DNA from: Casuarina equisetifolia
Lineage: Eukaryota > Streptophyta > Magnoliopsida > Fagales > Casuarinaceae
DNA: 64,000 bases
Direction of reading: 5' to 3'
Assembly (NCBI GenBank): GCA_028551475.1
Contig: CM052361.1
Coordinates: forward strand, 9,493,501-9,557,500
Of the stretch, positions 1 through 12,103 are shown in pieces. How positions within the stretch are numbered: the stretch's first letter is position 1; every line of letters begins with the position of its first letter. A program made the position numbers and the translations under genes. The notes beneath the pieces are model-generated. The model was not told the origin of the DNA. It did no database searches and saw nothing but the letters and a program-made list of their open reading frames with translations.

Positions 1-3000
1 AAAAAAGGCATGGAGAAGTGTGGAAGGGCTACGAGTTAGAAAGAGACCAAGTCTAGGGTTATCGGCCAAGTAGCAGAGGATCCACTTGATTGCTTGCCAA
101 TGATCAAATGTTGGGCAGTGAAGAAACTAACAAGTAGTGTTGATAGCATACGCAATGTCAAGTTAAATAAGAGTAAGGTATTGTAAAACTCCAACAATGC
201 TGCAATAGAGACCAAGATCCATAAAGGGTTCAACACTCTAAAGAAAGAAAGGCTCAACAATGGTGTAGGGAGTGGATAATGTCTTAGCATCAATCATCTT
301 GGCATGAGCAAGGATGTCAAGAGTGAACTTGGCCTGGTGGAGGATGAAGTTGTTAGGTGTCAACTAAACTTCAACACCAAAGAAGTAATGGATAAGTTCA
401 AGATCCTTGATGGCAAATTCTTGTTGAAGAACTTGGAGGTGTCAGGAAAAAGGGGCATGTGGAGAGCTAATAAGAATAACATCATCCACATAAACCAAGA
501 GAAAGATGTTGTACTATAGAGTATGTAATGTGAAGAAAAAGGTGTTAACTATCGAGATAACAAAGCTTAAGGATGTCAGAAAAGTACTGAGGTGGGTGTA
601 CCATGCCCATAGAGCTTGTTTTAAACCATAAAGACCGATGGAGGTAGTAAATATGAAAAGGGTGAGTGGGGTCGACAAATCTTGACGGTTGTGCCATGTA
701 GACAACTTCAAGGAAATAATCATGAAGGAAGATATTAGACACATCCAGCTAATGAATAGCCTAGCCACAGGAATAGGCAATTGAAATGACAATGTTGACC
801 ATCATGAGTTTGGCGACAAGGCTAAAGGTCTCAGTGAAGTCAATGTCTTTTTGTTAATGAAAACTTTTAGCAATAAGGCGAGCCTTACATTATTCAAGCA
901 AGCCATCGGCATGGAGCTTAACCTTGAAGATCTACTTGCAACCAATTAGGCAAGTGCTAGGAAAAAGTAAGACAAGGGTCCAAGTGCCATTATGAGTAAG
1001 GGCAATGTACTTAGCAACCATGGCTTCACACCAATGGGTGTCACGAACAGCCTAGTAAAAGCTAATGGGCTTAAGGTAGGGGTGGGCATAGGTAGTGAAG
1101 GCAAATGTGTGTTGGCAAGTGAGAGTGTGATGTTGAAGGGTGTCGTCTATAGGTGAGTAACTGAATGAAGGTGGGGTAGTGATGAAGGAGGGGGAAGAAA
1201 GAGGGAAACATGCAAGGAAGGAAAAGGTGGAGGCAAAAAAAGGGATAAGTCAATAGTAGTAGGATAAGGTAAAGGAAGAGGGATGGGTAGGGGTATAGGT
1301 ACAATGACAAGATTAGATAAAGTGCTAGGTGGGGAAGATGAAGTGTGGTAAGGAAAAACATCCTCATGAAAAGTAACATCGATGACAATGAAGAAATGGT
1401 AAGTCTTAGGGCAATAGTATTGGTAGCCATGGTAGCCAGAGGGGTAGCTCAAAAAAACATAAGCATAAGACCAAAGGGCCAGTTTGTAAGGAGTATAAGG
1501 ACAAAGGTAAGGAAAGAAGGCACAACCAAACACATAAAGGTGGGAAATAGAAGGAGGTTAGTGAAACAAAAGTTGCCAAGGTGAAAGGTAGCCATTTATA
1601 GTCGTTAGGAGGTGATTGATGAGGTATACAATAGTTTCAAAGGCAAAGTCCCAAAAATGAAAGAGGATGATGGCTTGGTGTAAAAAGGCAAGGCCAATGT
1701 TGACGATATGCCATTGTCTACATTCGTTAATACCATTTTGAAAGAGAGCATATAAGCATGAAAGTTGTTGATGGATGTCATGCTAGAGATAGGTGAGAAA
1801 GGCAGTAGAGACAAATTCTGGGGCGTTGTCACACTAAATAGCTTGTAACCTACACTTAAGTTAAGTTTCAACAAAAATGTGAAAAATAATAAAAATATCT
1901 AATAATTAAGAATGAGAAGAGAAGGTGTAGAGCTATGTAAACTAAGAGAAGTCATTAACAAAACATACATAATATTTATTTTCATTTAATGACACAATAG
2001 GTGAAGGACCCCAAACATCAAAATGGACTAACTGGAGGGAGGCTGACAACCTAGACAAAGTACAGGAATGGAGTTGGCCGTGGCTCTTGCTAATAGCACA
2101 CACCATACAGTGAGGACTTAAAACAGATAAGATACTAATATGAGAAGACTTCAATAGACAAGCAAGCACATCAGGGGTAGGATGGCCTAAGCGAGGATGC
2201 CATAACATGAAAGAGCTAGAATAGACAGTTGTGAAAGCACAAGGAAGAGGTGGAAATCCGAAGGGAGAGACATGATAGAGGCCAAAATTAAAGGTGTCAT
2301 GGAGGATGATCTAACCCATGCAACAAGAGAATGCCCAAAAATGATGTGCAAAAAACAAGAAAAAGCAATTGTTATCAAAGGAAAATTTAGACACTAATAA
2401 GAGATTCTTAGTAATGGATAGAACAATGAGGACATTAGACACACGAAAAGAATGAGTGAGTAAATTACCTGGTATGGGTGATGGGAAAAGACATGCCATC
2501 ACCGATGGTGAGTTGCTGGGAACCGGTGTAGGGAGACACACTAAAGAGGGAAATAGTGGAATCTATGATCTAATAGGAAGCGTTGGAGTCAAGATGTTAA
2601 AAGGTGAGATCTAAGGAGGAAGGGGGAGGTGGAGGATAGAGGGTCGAGTGTAATAGGATGGGCCAAGATAAGCAAAATGGGCATAAGGTTGATAAGTAGT
2701 GGGTCAGGCCTAATGGGCTTGGTTAGTGGGAGGATTGAAGGCTAAGTTAAACCACTCGTAAAAATTGGCAACGTGGTGGCCTAGCTTGTAGCACAAATGA
2801 TAGAAAGGCTAATTATGGTAAGGCCCACACCCATTCATAGGTGAGAAGGGGGTCATGGAATGCTTCCTGGCTAAAGGCGCTTCTCTACATCTAGACTATC
2901 AAGATAGAGGTGGCTAAGTTGTCAAAGTCATCACCAAGGCCATAAAGGATCTACGGTACTTGAACTCTAGTAGATGTTCATCAATTTCTCCTAATTGATC

Positions 3001-3556
3001 AAGAATGGCCTTTACCTCACTAAGGAATTTGGTCGCGAATCGATTTCCATGAGTGAGGGTTTGTAATTCCATTCATAGAGCAAAGGAGAGAGTCATCAAT
3101 TGGGTGGTGTAGGTGCACCTTAGGAAGGCCCAAGCATCTACAAAGGATGTAGGTCTATCAAGTAGGTCACAACAACATTAGATAAGGTGGCCATCAACCA
3201 GCTCAGGGCCATTTGGTTGCAAGCACACCATGTAGCATAAGTGGGGTTAGGGGTAATGGTTTTATCGAAGAAGGTGAAGGTGGTGGGTTGTGCAAGCTCA
3301 AAGCCATCCAAAATTAGGAGTAAGCCATAGAAGTCAAGGAAAAGGGTCAATCGAGTTTTCCAAACCATGTAATTTAAGCCATCAAAGCACTCAAGAGAGC
3401 TAAATAGAGGAATGGGCAAGGAGAGAGAGTTGGCCAAATAAGAGGGGTTGCACTGGTGCAAGACAACAAAGCCATTGATTAAGATAAAATTGAAGAGGAA
3501 TTGAAGATAGGATAAGGTTCTAATTAATCAGCATGAACCTTAGACTCTCAATACCA
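1..3556 (-). mobile_element. Ty1/copia retrotransposon fossil, internal region, cut by window start
   Basis: A minus-strand copia polyprotein region is read from right to left. A gag-like stretch lies at about 2880-3480 and contains a YMVWKTRL motif. A decayed zinc knuckle follows near 2770-2820. The pre-integrase and integrase start lies at about 1942-2210, with HPRLGHP and a DVWGPSP block. More integrase follows to about 1150, then reverse transcriptase at about 360-790 (SIGLYGLKQA). The frame is interrupted many times, so this is an old, heavily broken copy. The RNase H end and the 3' LTR would lie outside the window. A primer-binding-like site at 3545-3556 marks the inner edge of the 5' LTR. 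Its proteins and primer site differ from the two other copia elements here, so it belongs to another family. Confidence 0.85.
3545..3556 (-). other. Primer binding site-like motif of the first copia fossil
   Basis: On the minus strand this reads TGGTATTGAGAG, close to the initiator-methionine tRNA primer site TGGTATCAGAGC used by many copia elements. It directly follows a TTTCA end, as expected after an LTR ending in CA. Confidence 0.5.
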
Positions 3557-3990
3557 TGAAAGAAGAATTATAATCAAAGAAAAGATTCACCAAAAGCCTA
3601 ATTTTAGTAAAACTAACTAGAAGAATGGCCAGAAGTATAATTCTGTATTATTGATGAAATCTCTCATTGATTAAAACAATTACAATAGGGTTTCTTTACA
3701 GAATTACAACAAGATTGAAATGGAAACAAAATTGCATCATTTACACATTGAATTGGTGGAAGATTTTGGCCAATTTTCTCAATCGATGGTAGCTAGGGTT
3801 TGTAAAGGCATCAGGCATGCATTGGGTCACATGCAAGTCAAGCGCAAGTCCTCATTGAGTCTAGTCAGAGTTGGGTCACTTGCTTAGGTCGCAACCACTA
3901 ACGTGGGGAGTGCCTACTCCTCATGCATTGAAGGCCATGTGGTAGCGGGCCTATCTAATAGTAATCATATACACCAGCCACAATAGCTTT
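3557..3990 (-). repeat. Probable 5' LTR of the first copia fossil (outer edge not defined)
   Basis: This lies directly upstream, in element sense, of the primer-binding-like site, and its inner edge ends in CA. The second LTR is outside the window, so the outer edge cannot be set by comparison; the end given is a guess. Confidence 0.35.
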
Positions 3991-5867
3991 AAATAAACTC
4001 CACATGATTTTTATATAATGCACAAAGTCTCCCTAGGAGGTCTATCTTAGGTGAAGTTAATGATTAAAGTATATTTAAAAACCTCATCATCCTTGTTAAC
4101 CTCCTATGGGGCTAATAAGTAAGTTGGAAAGCCTTTTTAAGTTTATGGAGCTTTGGGTTCAACTTAATGTTAGGAAGAATAGATTTTGGTTTCATCAAAT
4201 TTTGGGAAATGTTGTTAGTGAACCCTAAAGCATTTTTGTAGGTCATCTTTAAAGTTAGAGGTTGATTTCCAATTTGTAAAACTAGAATCTTAAATGGGCC
4301 ACTCAACAATGGGAGTCTTCCCATCATGCAAAGGTATAAAGATTAATCAAAATGGCCTTTTAAAGGTAAGGTTCTATTTAGGGGACCAAGAGTGACCATA
4401 GGGGTTTGAAGTTGGGGTGGTTCTAGCCACCTTGTTAGCGCTACAAGGTATGGGCATTTGGCAAAGTTTGAATTTTGAAAAAATTTGAAAGCTTTCTTCA
4501 AAAAGAGAGAGAAGATCAGGGTGGGGCTTGGGTTTTCCTTTTTTTTTGGAGAAATAAATAAAAATTAAGATATACCAATGATTAACACAAATTGGTTAGA
4601 GGTATGCCCCTATAATGAGACTATATACAACATTATATCAAATAAAGAATAGTATTTTCAAGTCTCCATGGATATTAAATGTACAAATATTCAACTATTT
4701 TGGAGATCTTTCTTATACAATAAAATATACCTCATACAAACCTTTTGATGACTTTAACAGTTACATACTCATAAACTACATTATTTCTAAGGATCATGTT
4801 ATGTCTTTCAAGTCCAACATAAACAAAATATGCATTACAAATTTAAGTATATATAACTTAAATCTTTTCTTTTTTACATGATAAAAGAACTAGTTGATCT
4901 TTTAGTGTCATGATAGGTATAATTGTGTTACATTAAATAATATTACATTTAAACTATATTTGAATATGGCCATTCTAAAAAAAATGTGCTTTCAAGATTC
5001 ATTAGCTAAGTTACACAAGCAACAACCTTTATCTCTAAAATTTCCAAGATGGTAGAGTTAATCTTTTATAGTGGTTATTTTTACATCTCTAATCAAACTA
5101 TCATCAAATGTCATAGGATTGCATACTTAAACCATAAAATTCTATGTCAATTGGCTATAGGCTCTTAAAAAACAATAGTTTTTCTAAAATGAGTTAATTG
5201 ATAACTTTTCTCTCTCTTATAATGTTTTTCGTATATGTTCTTATAAGCTTGTTAACAAGAGATTTCGCATAGTTAATGGATTGATATTAGTAGCATTTGG
5301 CACCTCTTGTATAGGGCCTAGTCACTATCGTTAAGCATCTTCTACCTCTATAATGAGCCTTAAGGAGATTGGAACTCGTTCATACTCAATGGGTCTTGAG
5401 GTGCACCTTTTTTCTTGGTCAAGTTCTATATATTCATATATGTAATTCAATTACTTTAGCCTTACCATCTCAATCGAAGTCCCACATTTTATTTAGATGG
5501 ATTTAGAGGACGAAAAGGTTACCTTATATAGCCTGATAATTGATAAGAGGAAAGAAAAGTGGTTCACATGGATCTAGTAATAAGGAAAAGTAGATATTGA
5601 ATTCATGATGTCTGATATGTTGGCTGTTTATCTTTGATTAAACTTTATTTTTGGGACAAAAATAAAAAGCTTGGAGGTATTCCACAGGGTGAAGTTCAGC
5701 CTAATAGCTGACAAAAAGGTTACAATGAGCCCACCCCAAAGAAATCCAAGCCTCCTAAGACAATCTAGGTTCTTCCCCGTGCATATGAGGAATTGCATGC
5801 AAGAGAATCCATCAATAAATGCTTGAATTCTTTTTCCAAAGCCAGGCATATAGAGAACTTTGTTAGC
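3991..5867. other. AT-rich intergenic DNA, no gene recognised
   Basis: Only short open frames with no recognisable domains occur here, for example on the minus strand at 4112-4327 and the plus strand at 4615-4881. The composition (long A/T runs, scattered stops) suggests decayed repeats, but I could not assign a family. The last 240 bases before 5868 form an open minus-strand frame that runs into the copia insertion. Confidence 0.5.
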
Positions 5868-5872
5868 ATATT
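5868..5872. repeat. Target site duplication ATATT, left copy
   Basis: ATATT lies immediately outside the left LTR and matches ATATT at 11462-11466 exactly. A 5-bp duplication is the usual size for copia integration. Confidence 0.9.
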
Positions 5873-6116
5873 TGTCACAAACTAGGATGAAGAAAGGCAT
5901 AAGGGTTTTGGGAATTGTGTATATTACTTTCTTGAGAAAATATGTACAAGACATGTTCCTTTTATAATAAGGGAACAAACTAAACACAAAAATTTTACAA
6001 AAAAATAAAAGAAATATTCACGTTGCTAATTACACAAATAATGCCTAAAGTGGATTACTCCATATGGGAAAGAATATATGGCTAATATTGGAAAATATAC
6101 ATGCATATCTCCAACA
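5873..6116 (-). repeat. 3' LTR of the minus-strand copia element
   Basis: This 244-bp repeat matches 11219-11461. In element sense it begins TGTTGGAGATA and ends GTGACA. The match to the other LTR is about 95 percent by eye. Confidence 0.95.
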
Positions 6117-6128
6117 CTCCCCCTCAAG
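6117..6128 (-). other. Polypurine tract of the minus-strand copia element
   Basis: The minus strand reads CTTGAGGGGGAG directly before the 3' LTR, the expected plus-strand priming site. The same tract precedes the 3' LTR of the element at 14938-20521. Confidence 0.85.
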
Positions 6129-9100
6129 TTGGTGGTTTATAAACGTCAAACACACCAAGCTTGCTTAATAGATATGCATGTTATCTGTGGCAAAGCGCTT
6201 TGGTAAAAATATCTGCAGGTTACTCTGTAGTTTGAATTTCCTTGGTTCGAATGATTCCTTCTTATATCTTATCCCTTGTAAAATGGCAATCGACTTCAAT
6301 ATGTTTCATCCTTTCATGAACCATAGAATTTGCTGCAAGCTTAAGAACGGCGTCATTGTCACAAAATAGAAGAGTGGGTCCCCTTACGTGAATGCCAAAA
6401 TCTCGAAGAAGACCTTTTAACCAAATAACCAAATAACTTAACCAAATACTCAGATTCAGCAGATGACAATGAAATAGTGGATTGTTTCTTCATTTTCCAT
6501 GATAACAAAGAATTTCCAAATTTAATGCAGAATCCGGTAGTCGATCGCCTACTCATGGGACAAGTGGCGTAATCCGTGTCACAGTATGTGGTCATTTCGA
6601 TGTTGCAATGTTGAGAGAGCAAAATTCCCAATTCAAGACATCCTTTCAAATATTTTATGACTTTCAAGGCTGCATTCATGTGGGACTATTTAGGTTGATG
6701 CATGAACTAGTTGAGAATCTGCACTACATAACAAATATTAGGTCGTGTCATTGTGAGATAGATAAATTTTCCAACTAGTCTTTGATAGCTCGAAGGATCC
6801 TTAAGTAGAGGCTCCGCATCGAGTGGTGAGACGCCAACATTATATTCAGGTGTGGTGTGATTCAAATTCTGTTTAAAGGGAATGACAACAGGTTTGCATC
6901 CAGATAATCCAGCATCTGATATAATCTCCAAAACAAACTTACGTTGGCTAAGACAAATACCCTTGTCGAAACAAGCAATTTTGATGCCTAAATAATATTT
7001 GGGCAGCCCCAAATCCTTAATTCGGAAGGTGGAATGCAAACTTCTTGAAGCATTCAATGGCAAGATTGTCTTGCCCATGATCAGAATATCATCGACATAA
7101 ATCAATAAGTAGATGGAGGAGGTACCTTTATGCCAATTAAAAAAAGCATAATCATGACATGATTGTCGAAAGTGGGCAACTGTGAGAGCAAAGGTGAATT
7201 TGGCATACCACTGTCAAGAAGCTTGTTTAAGGCCATAAAAGGATTTGCGGAAACAACAAACCCTAGACTCCCCCTGTCGTCGCAATCCCGAAGGAAGCTC
7301 CATATAGATTTCCTCATCTAAAGCACCATGGAGGAAGGTGTTGTGAACATCCATATGATGGAGAGACCAATCACGAAAGGCAGCAATAGCTAGAAAGGTG
7401 CGGACAGTGCCTTCTTTAGCCACAGGAGAGAAAGTATCCTGATAGTCAAAACCTTCCTGTTAAGTGTAACTTTGGCCACAAAACGGGCCTTGTAACGTTC
7501 GATAGAGCCATCAGCCTCATATTTGATCTTATAGACCCATTTGTAACCAATGGGTCACCAATGAGAGGGCTGAGGAACCAAATCCCAAGTGTAATTATTA
7601 ACAAGAGCACGAAGTTCATCTGCCATGGCCTGTTACCATTTTGGATCTTTGACAGCTTGATGATAATAATAAGGTTCCACGTTAGCAAAAATGCAACTAA
7701 TATAGCAAAGATGGTTAGGAGAAAGGCAAGCAAGGCTAAGGTAGTGGGAAATGGGGTAAGTGGTGCTGGGCAAAGTGACAGAGGAGCAAAGGTAGTCCTG
7801 CGTCCAAGTAGGGGGTCGAGTAAGACACCCAGAGTGACGGGGAACAACAGGAGGAGAAGAAGGAGGGGGTAAGGGAGGCTAGTAGGGAACAATAGCCAAG
7901 GAGTCATCAGAAGCAGGAGTGGTGCTGGGATTATTTTATAGGGCATGAAGGTCAGGTGAAGAGCTGAGTGAGGGAGGAGGAGAGGGGCAAGTAGCAGGAG
8001 GTGTGTCAAGAAGGAGAGGGGAGCAAGGGGGAAGGGGAAGGTATGGGAGGGAACAATAATAGGGGTGCCGAGACATCATCCTCAAATAAGAAAGGCCGAG
8101 ATCTGAGGGAGGAGTCGGAGGGGCCATCTGGAGGAGAAGATGTGGCAAAAGGAAAAACATCCTCATGGAAAGTAACATCTCTTCTAATAAAGAATAGATC
8201 ATTGGAAGGATCATAGACATGATAACCTTTCTGCAAAAGGGGATACCCCATAAAAACACAACACGTGGCATGGGAACCAAGCTTGTCCCCAAGTCTGACT
8301 ATGGTGGGAAAGTAGAGATAGCCAAAGACACGAAGATAAACAGTGTTGGGTGGCTTCCCAAAGAGAAGATCAAAAGGAGTCTTACTAGCAAGTACCTGAA
8401 AAGGCATATGATTAATGAGGTAGGCAACAGTGATCACACAATTGCCCCAAAAAATATCAGGAATGGAGGCTTGATATTTGAAAGCTCGATCTACCTCGAG
8501 AAAGTGACAGTGTTTGCGCTCAACAACCTCATTTTGTTGAGAGGTTTAGGTACAGGAGCTTTCATGGAAAATGTCGTGTGAAGAGAAGAATGAGGAACAA
8601 GCATGATTAAAGAAATCACGTGCATTATTAGTGCAAACATGTTGGACAAAAGTATGAAATTGGGTCACAATAAGGGTAAAAAATCGGGTGAGATGATGTA
8701 AGACTTGGTTTTTAGATTACATGAGGAAAACCCATGTAGCACAGGAGAAATCATCAACAAGATGGGGGGTGTGATAAGGGCCCTAGATGTCAAGATGAAT
8801 AAGGGAAAAAATGGAAGAAGCACAGGAGGTGCTAAAGGGAAAAGGTTGGTAAGATTGTTTAGCCAACGGACAAATGGGATATTTTGGATGTGGGAACGAA
8901 GCACTATAGCCCAAACGTTGATGGAGAATATTATTATTATTTGGAAAATTGGCATTACAAAAGGTGTCCCCAATGGGAGAATTACAATCAGACAAAACAG
9001 AATTAATTAGAACCCAAAAGTAAAAGCCTTATTGGACGCTACCCAAGCTCATCAGTTTGCCAGTCGAACGGGTCTGAAAAAAACACAAGTTGGAATTAAG

Positions 9101-11206
9101 AATAAGGCGACAATCATTGTTTTTGCAAACTTTGGAAATAAAAATGAGGTTAAAATGGAAATCAGGAACAAAAAGAACATTGTGTAAGGTGACACAATTG
9201 CTAAGGTGGACATCACCAATATCAGTGACGGAAGTCATATTTCCATTCAAGAGACGAACGGATAGGGATGGGTGATGAGGATAAATTTTGGAAAAATATT
9301 TTTTGTCACAAATGATGTGATCACTAGCACCTAAATCAATAATCCATACAATCGGGGATAAGGAGTTGGAAAAACAAAAAGAAATACCCACAAAACTGGT
9401 AATTTTGTCAGGAGTTCCATGTTGATTGAAAGTCTACATAATTTGTTGAAGTTGGCCATCAGTGAGTGTAGAATTAGACCCATCTGAAATAGAAATAGCA
9501 TTAGATGTCACATTTTTGTCCAATTTTTCTTTGTTAGCTGGTTTCCCATGCAATTTCCAAGATTGATCTTTAGTGTGATTTGTACATTTGCAATAATCAC
9601 AATAAAGATTATTTGGGTGGCCACAGGACCCATTTGGACCGTTGGATCGACGATAAGTGGGCAAAGAGCGTGAGCCATTGCATTGGCTGACTGCAGGTGC
9701 AGTGGTCGTGCAGTGAGGGTCGTCAGATGGATGCGTTGAGTCAAATAGATAAGGGTCATCCGATGCACCTAACGCATCTAAGCAATTCGTGCTGATAGAG
9801 GGTTGGAAGGGTTGAAATGATTTGGTCTCAAAAAAACCCTAAAGCCGAATTAATGCTCCAACCCCCATACCCCCGAGCCGCGAAAGCTCTCTGAGCGGCA
9901 AAGGCGTAAGCGGCCAGAACAACCAAGTCGTCTACCCGAAGATATTCAGAAGACGCCAATTGATGATGTTCTTCCTGGAGAGCAAGATGGAAAAGATGGC
10001 ACAACAAAGGAGGCGGTTCCATGGCCAGAATCTATGAACGAAACCCATTGTAAGTTTCATTTAAAAGCAATAAAAAATGAATAACTCAGTTTTGTTCTTT
10101 GATTTTCTAGTATTGGCATAACGTTGGATCGGGGGTTTCGAGTTTCTCCTCAGCTTGATCGCGTTCGTTGCATAAAGTAGTGAACAAATTAAAGATGACT
10201 GAAACAGAGAGATTTCCTTATTTCAAATTGGTCAGTAAGCGATTACTCTGAAAAAGGCGCACTCGATCTGTGCGGTCGCACATCTATCGAAGATGGTCCC
10301 AAAAAATCTGAGCATCTTTTGTCGGGGGAAGGCCGGTAACAACATCTAGCGAGATTGTGTTCCCGATCCAAGTACAAAATAATTGGGAGCACTTTTGCCA
10401 CTAACGAGCGAGGCGGGGATCAGCCGGCAGAAGGACAAAACCGTCAAGAAAACCATCTTTGTCCTTCATGAGAAGGGCACAGTGAATTTCACAAGACCAA
10501 ACCATGTAAGTGTCGGCGCTAGTAAAGGATTAGGCCACCAAACGAAGTTTAGGGCCATCCAAAATAGCGATGTAAAGAGGATCGTCGGGTTCGATGCGAC
10601 TTCCAGTGGTGGCGGAAGTGGGAATGACAAACAAGTAAGGGAACGGGTAGGGTTTGCTACCCGAACCCAAACCTAAGCTATCTACGGGACCCAAAAATTA
10701 GGGAAATTGGGAAAATGGGTAGGGATCGCTACCCGGACCTGAAAAGGCAAACCCGCCTGAAAAGGGGGGTTGGCCTAGAGATGAAGAACCCGATCCAGAG
10801 GTGTTGGGCCCCGAGGCTGGGTCAGGCCCAAGACTAACAGCTAGGATGGTGGGCTAGGGGGAAAGGTGAGATGGGCTAGAGACAGGCTAGGACTGATAAA
10901 GGCCTACAACTGGAAGATAATAAGGGGCCCACGAAAAAGGCTGGTTGAAGGAATGAGCCCATGGAATGGGGTTGAGCACAGGGAGAGGGGTAGAGGCCGA
11001 GGAAAGGCTCGGAGAGGTGCCCAAAGAGACCCCAGAGAAGCCAAGAACGAGGATATCATCGTGCTCTATGATAACCTCAATCTCAAGGGCGTCGGGAGCA
11101 GTGCTAACAAGCTTGGTGGACTTCGGCATAATGTAGGTAAAAGAGGAGAGGGCAGAAAACGTTCAGAAACCAAGGAAAAGGCGAAAGCAAAAAAAAGGAA
11201 CCTAGA

Positions 11207-11218
11207 CTCGTGATACCA
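11207..11218 (-). other. Primer binding site of the minus-strand copia element
   Basis: The minus strand reads TGGTATCACGAG immediately after the 5' LTR. The first eight bases are those complementary to the 3' end of initiator-methionine tRNA. Confidence 0.85.
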
Positions 11219-11461
11219 TGTCACAAACTAGGATGAAGAAAGGCATAAGGGTTTTGGGAATTGTGTATATTACTTTCTTGAGAAAAGATGTACAAGACAT
11301 GTTCCTTTTATAATAAGGGAACAGACTAAACACGGAAAGTATATAGAAAATAAAAGAAATATTTACGTTGCTAATTACACAAATAATGCCCAAAGTGGAT
11401 TACTCCATATGGGAAAGAATATTTGGCTAATATTGGAAAATATACATGCGTATCTCCAACA
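11219..11461 (-). repeat. 5' LTR of the minus-strand copia element
   Basis: This 243-bp repeat begins TG and ends CA in element sense and matches 5873-6116. A TATAAAAGG stretch in the LTR (minus strand near 11307-11315) is a likely TATA box of the element. Confidence 0.95.
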
Positions 11462-11466
11462 ATATT
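11462..11466. repeat. Target site duplication ATATT, right copy
   Basis: This exactly matches ATATT at 5868-5872 and directly abuts the right LTR. Confidence 0.9.
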
Positions 11467-12103
11467 CTTTTCCCGTTTTGAAAATCACAGAATTCATCGA
11501 AAGCTCGGATAAACCAACTGATTTAGAGTAATACTAACGACACGGTGACGAAGTTTTTGAGGCAGAAGAACGACGCTACAGGTTCTTTTTATGGCACCGT
11601 CAAGATGGATAGATGGATTTCCATTCCACAGCGAGGGTTGATATTGCAGGAGTTCCGTCAGATTTCCAAATCGATGAAAATGGTGTGAAAGAAGTCTTCT
11701 TCTAAATGGAGGAGAGATCTTCTTTTCTTTACTCGACTTCTAAATATTAGTCAAACTTTTAGTATAATTTTAAATTTTAAGTTTAAATATGATATCTATT
11801 TGTTTACTGCTAAAGATTTTCATAAGAAATATTTCTCCATCCTTAAAAACATATTAAAAATAGCGTGACAAAAATCTCGTGTTACTTAACTCTTAATTGG
11901 GAAGTAAGCCAGCATACAGCATGCACAAAAAAAAGGAGAAAATATTTCTCCTTCACGCATATAACTCATGAAGAATACAGCGCTATAGACATCATTTATT
12001 TTCACATACTGGTCAGGCAGCCCATGATCATCAAATCCCACAAGGGAAAGCACACTTATTACTGAAGGTATTTTTAGTTTCTTCTATGGAGTTCTGCACA
12101 GAG
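11467..12103. other. Intergenic DNA between the copia element and the MYB-CC gene
   Basis: This stretch flanks the right LTR and runs to the stop codon of the MYB-CC gene, so its right end should contain that gene's 3' UTR. No gene is recognised. A short minus-strand open frame from 11497 leads into the insertion site and is in the same phase as the frame at 5628-5867. Confidence 0.5.

Larger units (their letters stand above)
5873..11461 (-). mobile_element. Complete but broken Ty1/copia element, minus strand
   Basis: This 5.6-kb element has both LTRs, a primer site, a polypurine tract and a 5-bp target duplication, so its ends are certain. In element sense, from right to left, it holds gag (about 9830-11130, beginning MPKSTK), a zinc knuckle (about 9560-9610, CDYCKCTNHTKDQSW), protease (about 9330, IDLGASDHIICDKKYF), pre-integrase and integrase (about 8000-8995), reverse transcriptase (about 6710-7425, MIYVDDILIMG) and RNase H (about 6360-6680). 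The coding region is broken in more than ten places and cannot be active on its own. The LTRs differ at about 12 of 243 positions plus one indel. It is a relative of the element at 14938-20521, sharing the gag start, protease and RT motifs, but its LTR is different, so it is a separate family. Confidence 0.95.

Noticed and set aside
4600-5590. An LTR-like AT-rich block
   Set aside because: No paired copy, target duplication, primer site or coding domain could be found, so it is left as unclassified intergenic DNA.
7561-8581. Plus-strand open frames at 7561-7872 and 8219-8581
   Set aside because: They are antisense shadows of the minus-strand copia polyprotein and show no domain of their own.
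10383-11213. Plus-strand frames at 10383-10676 and 10866-11213
   Set aside because: They mirror the gag region of the minus-strand copia element; basic, low-complexity shadows.
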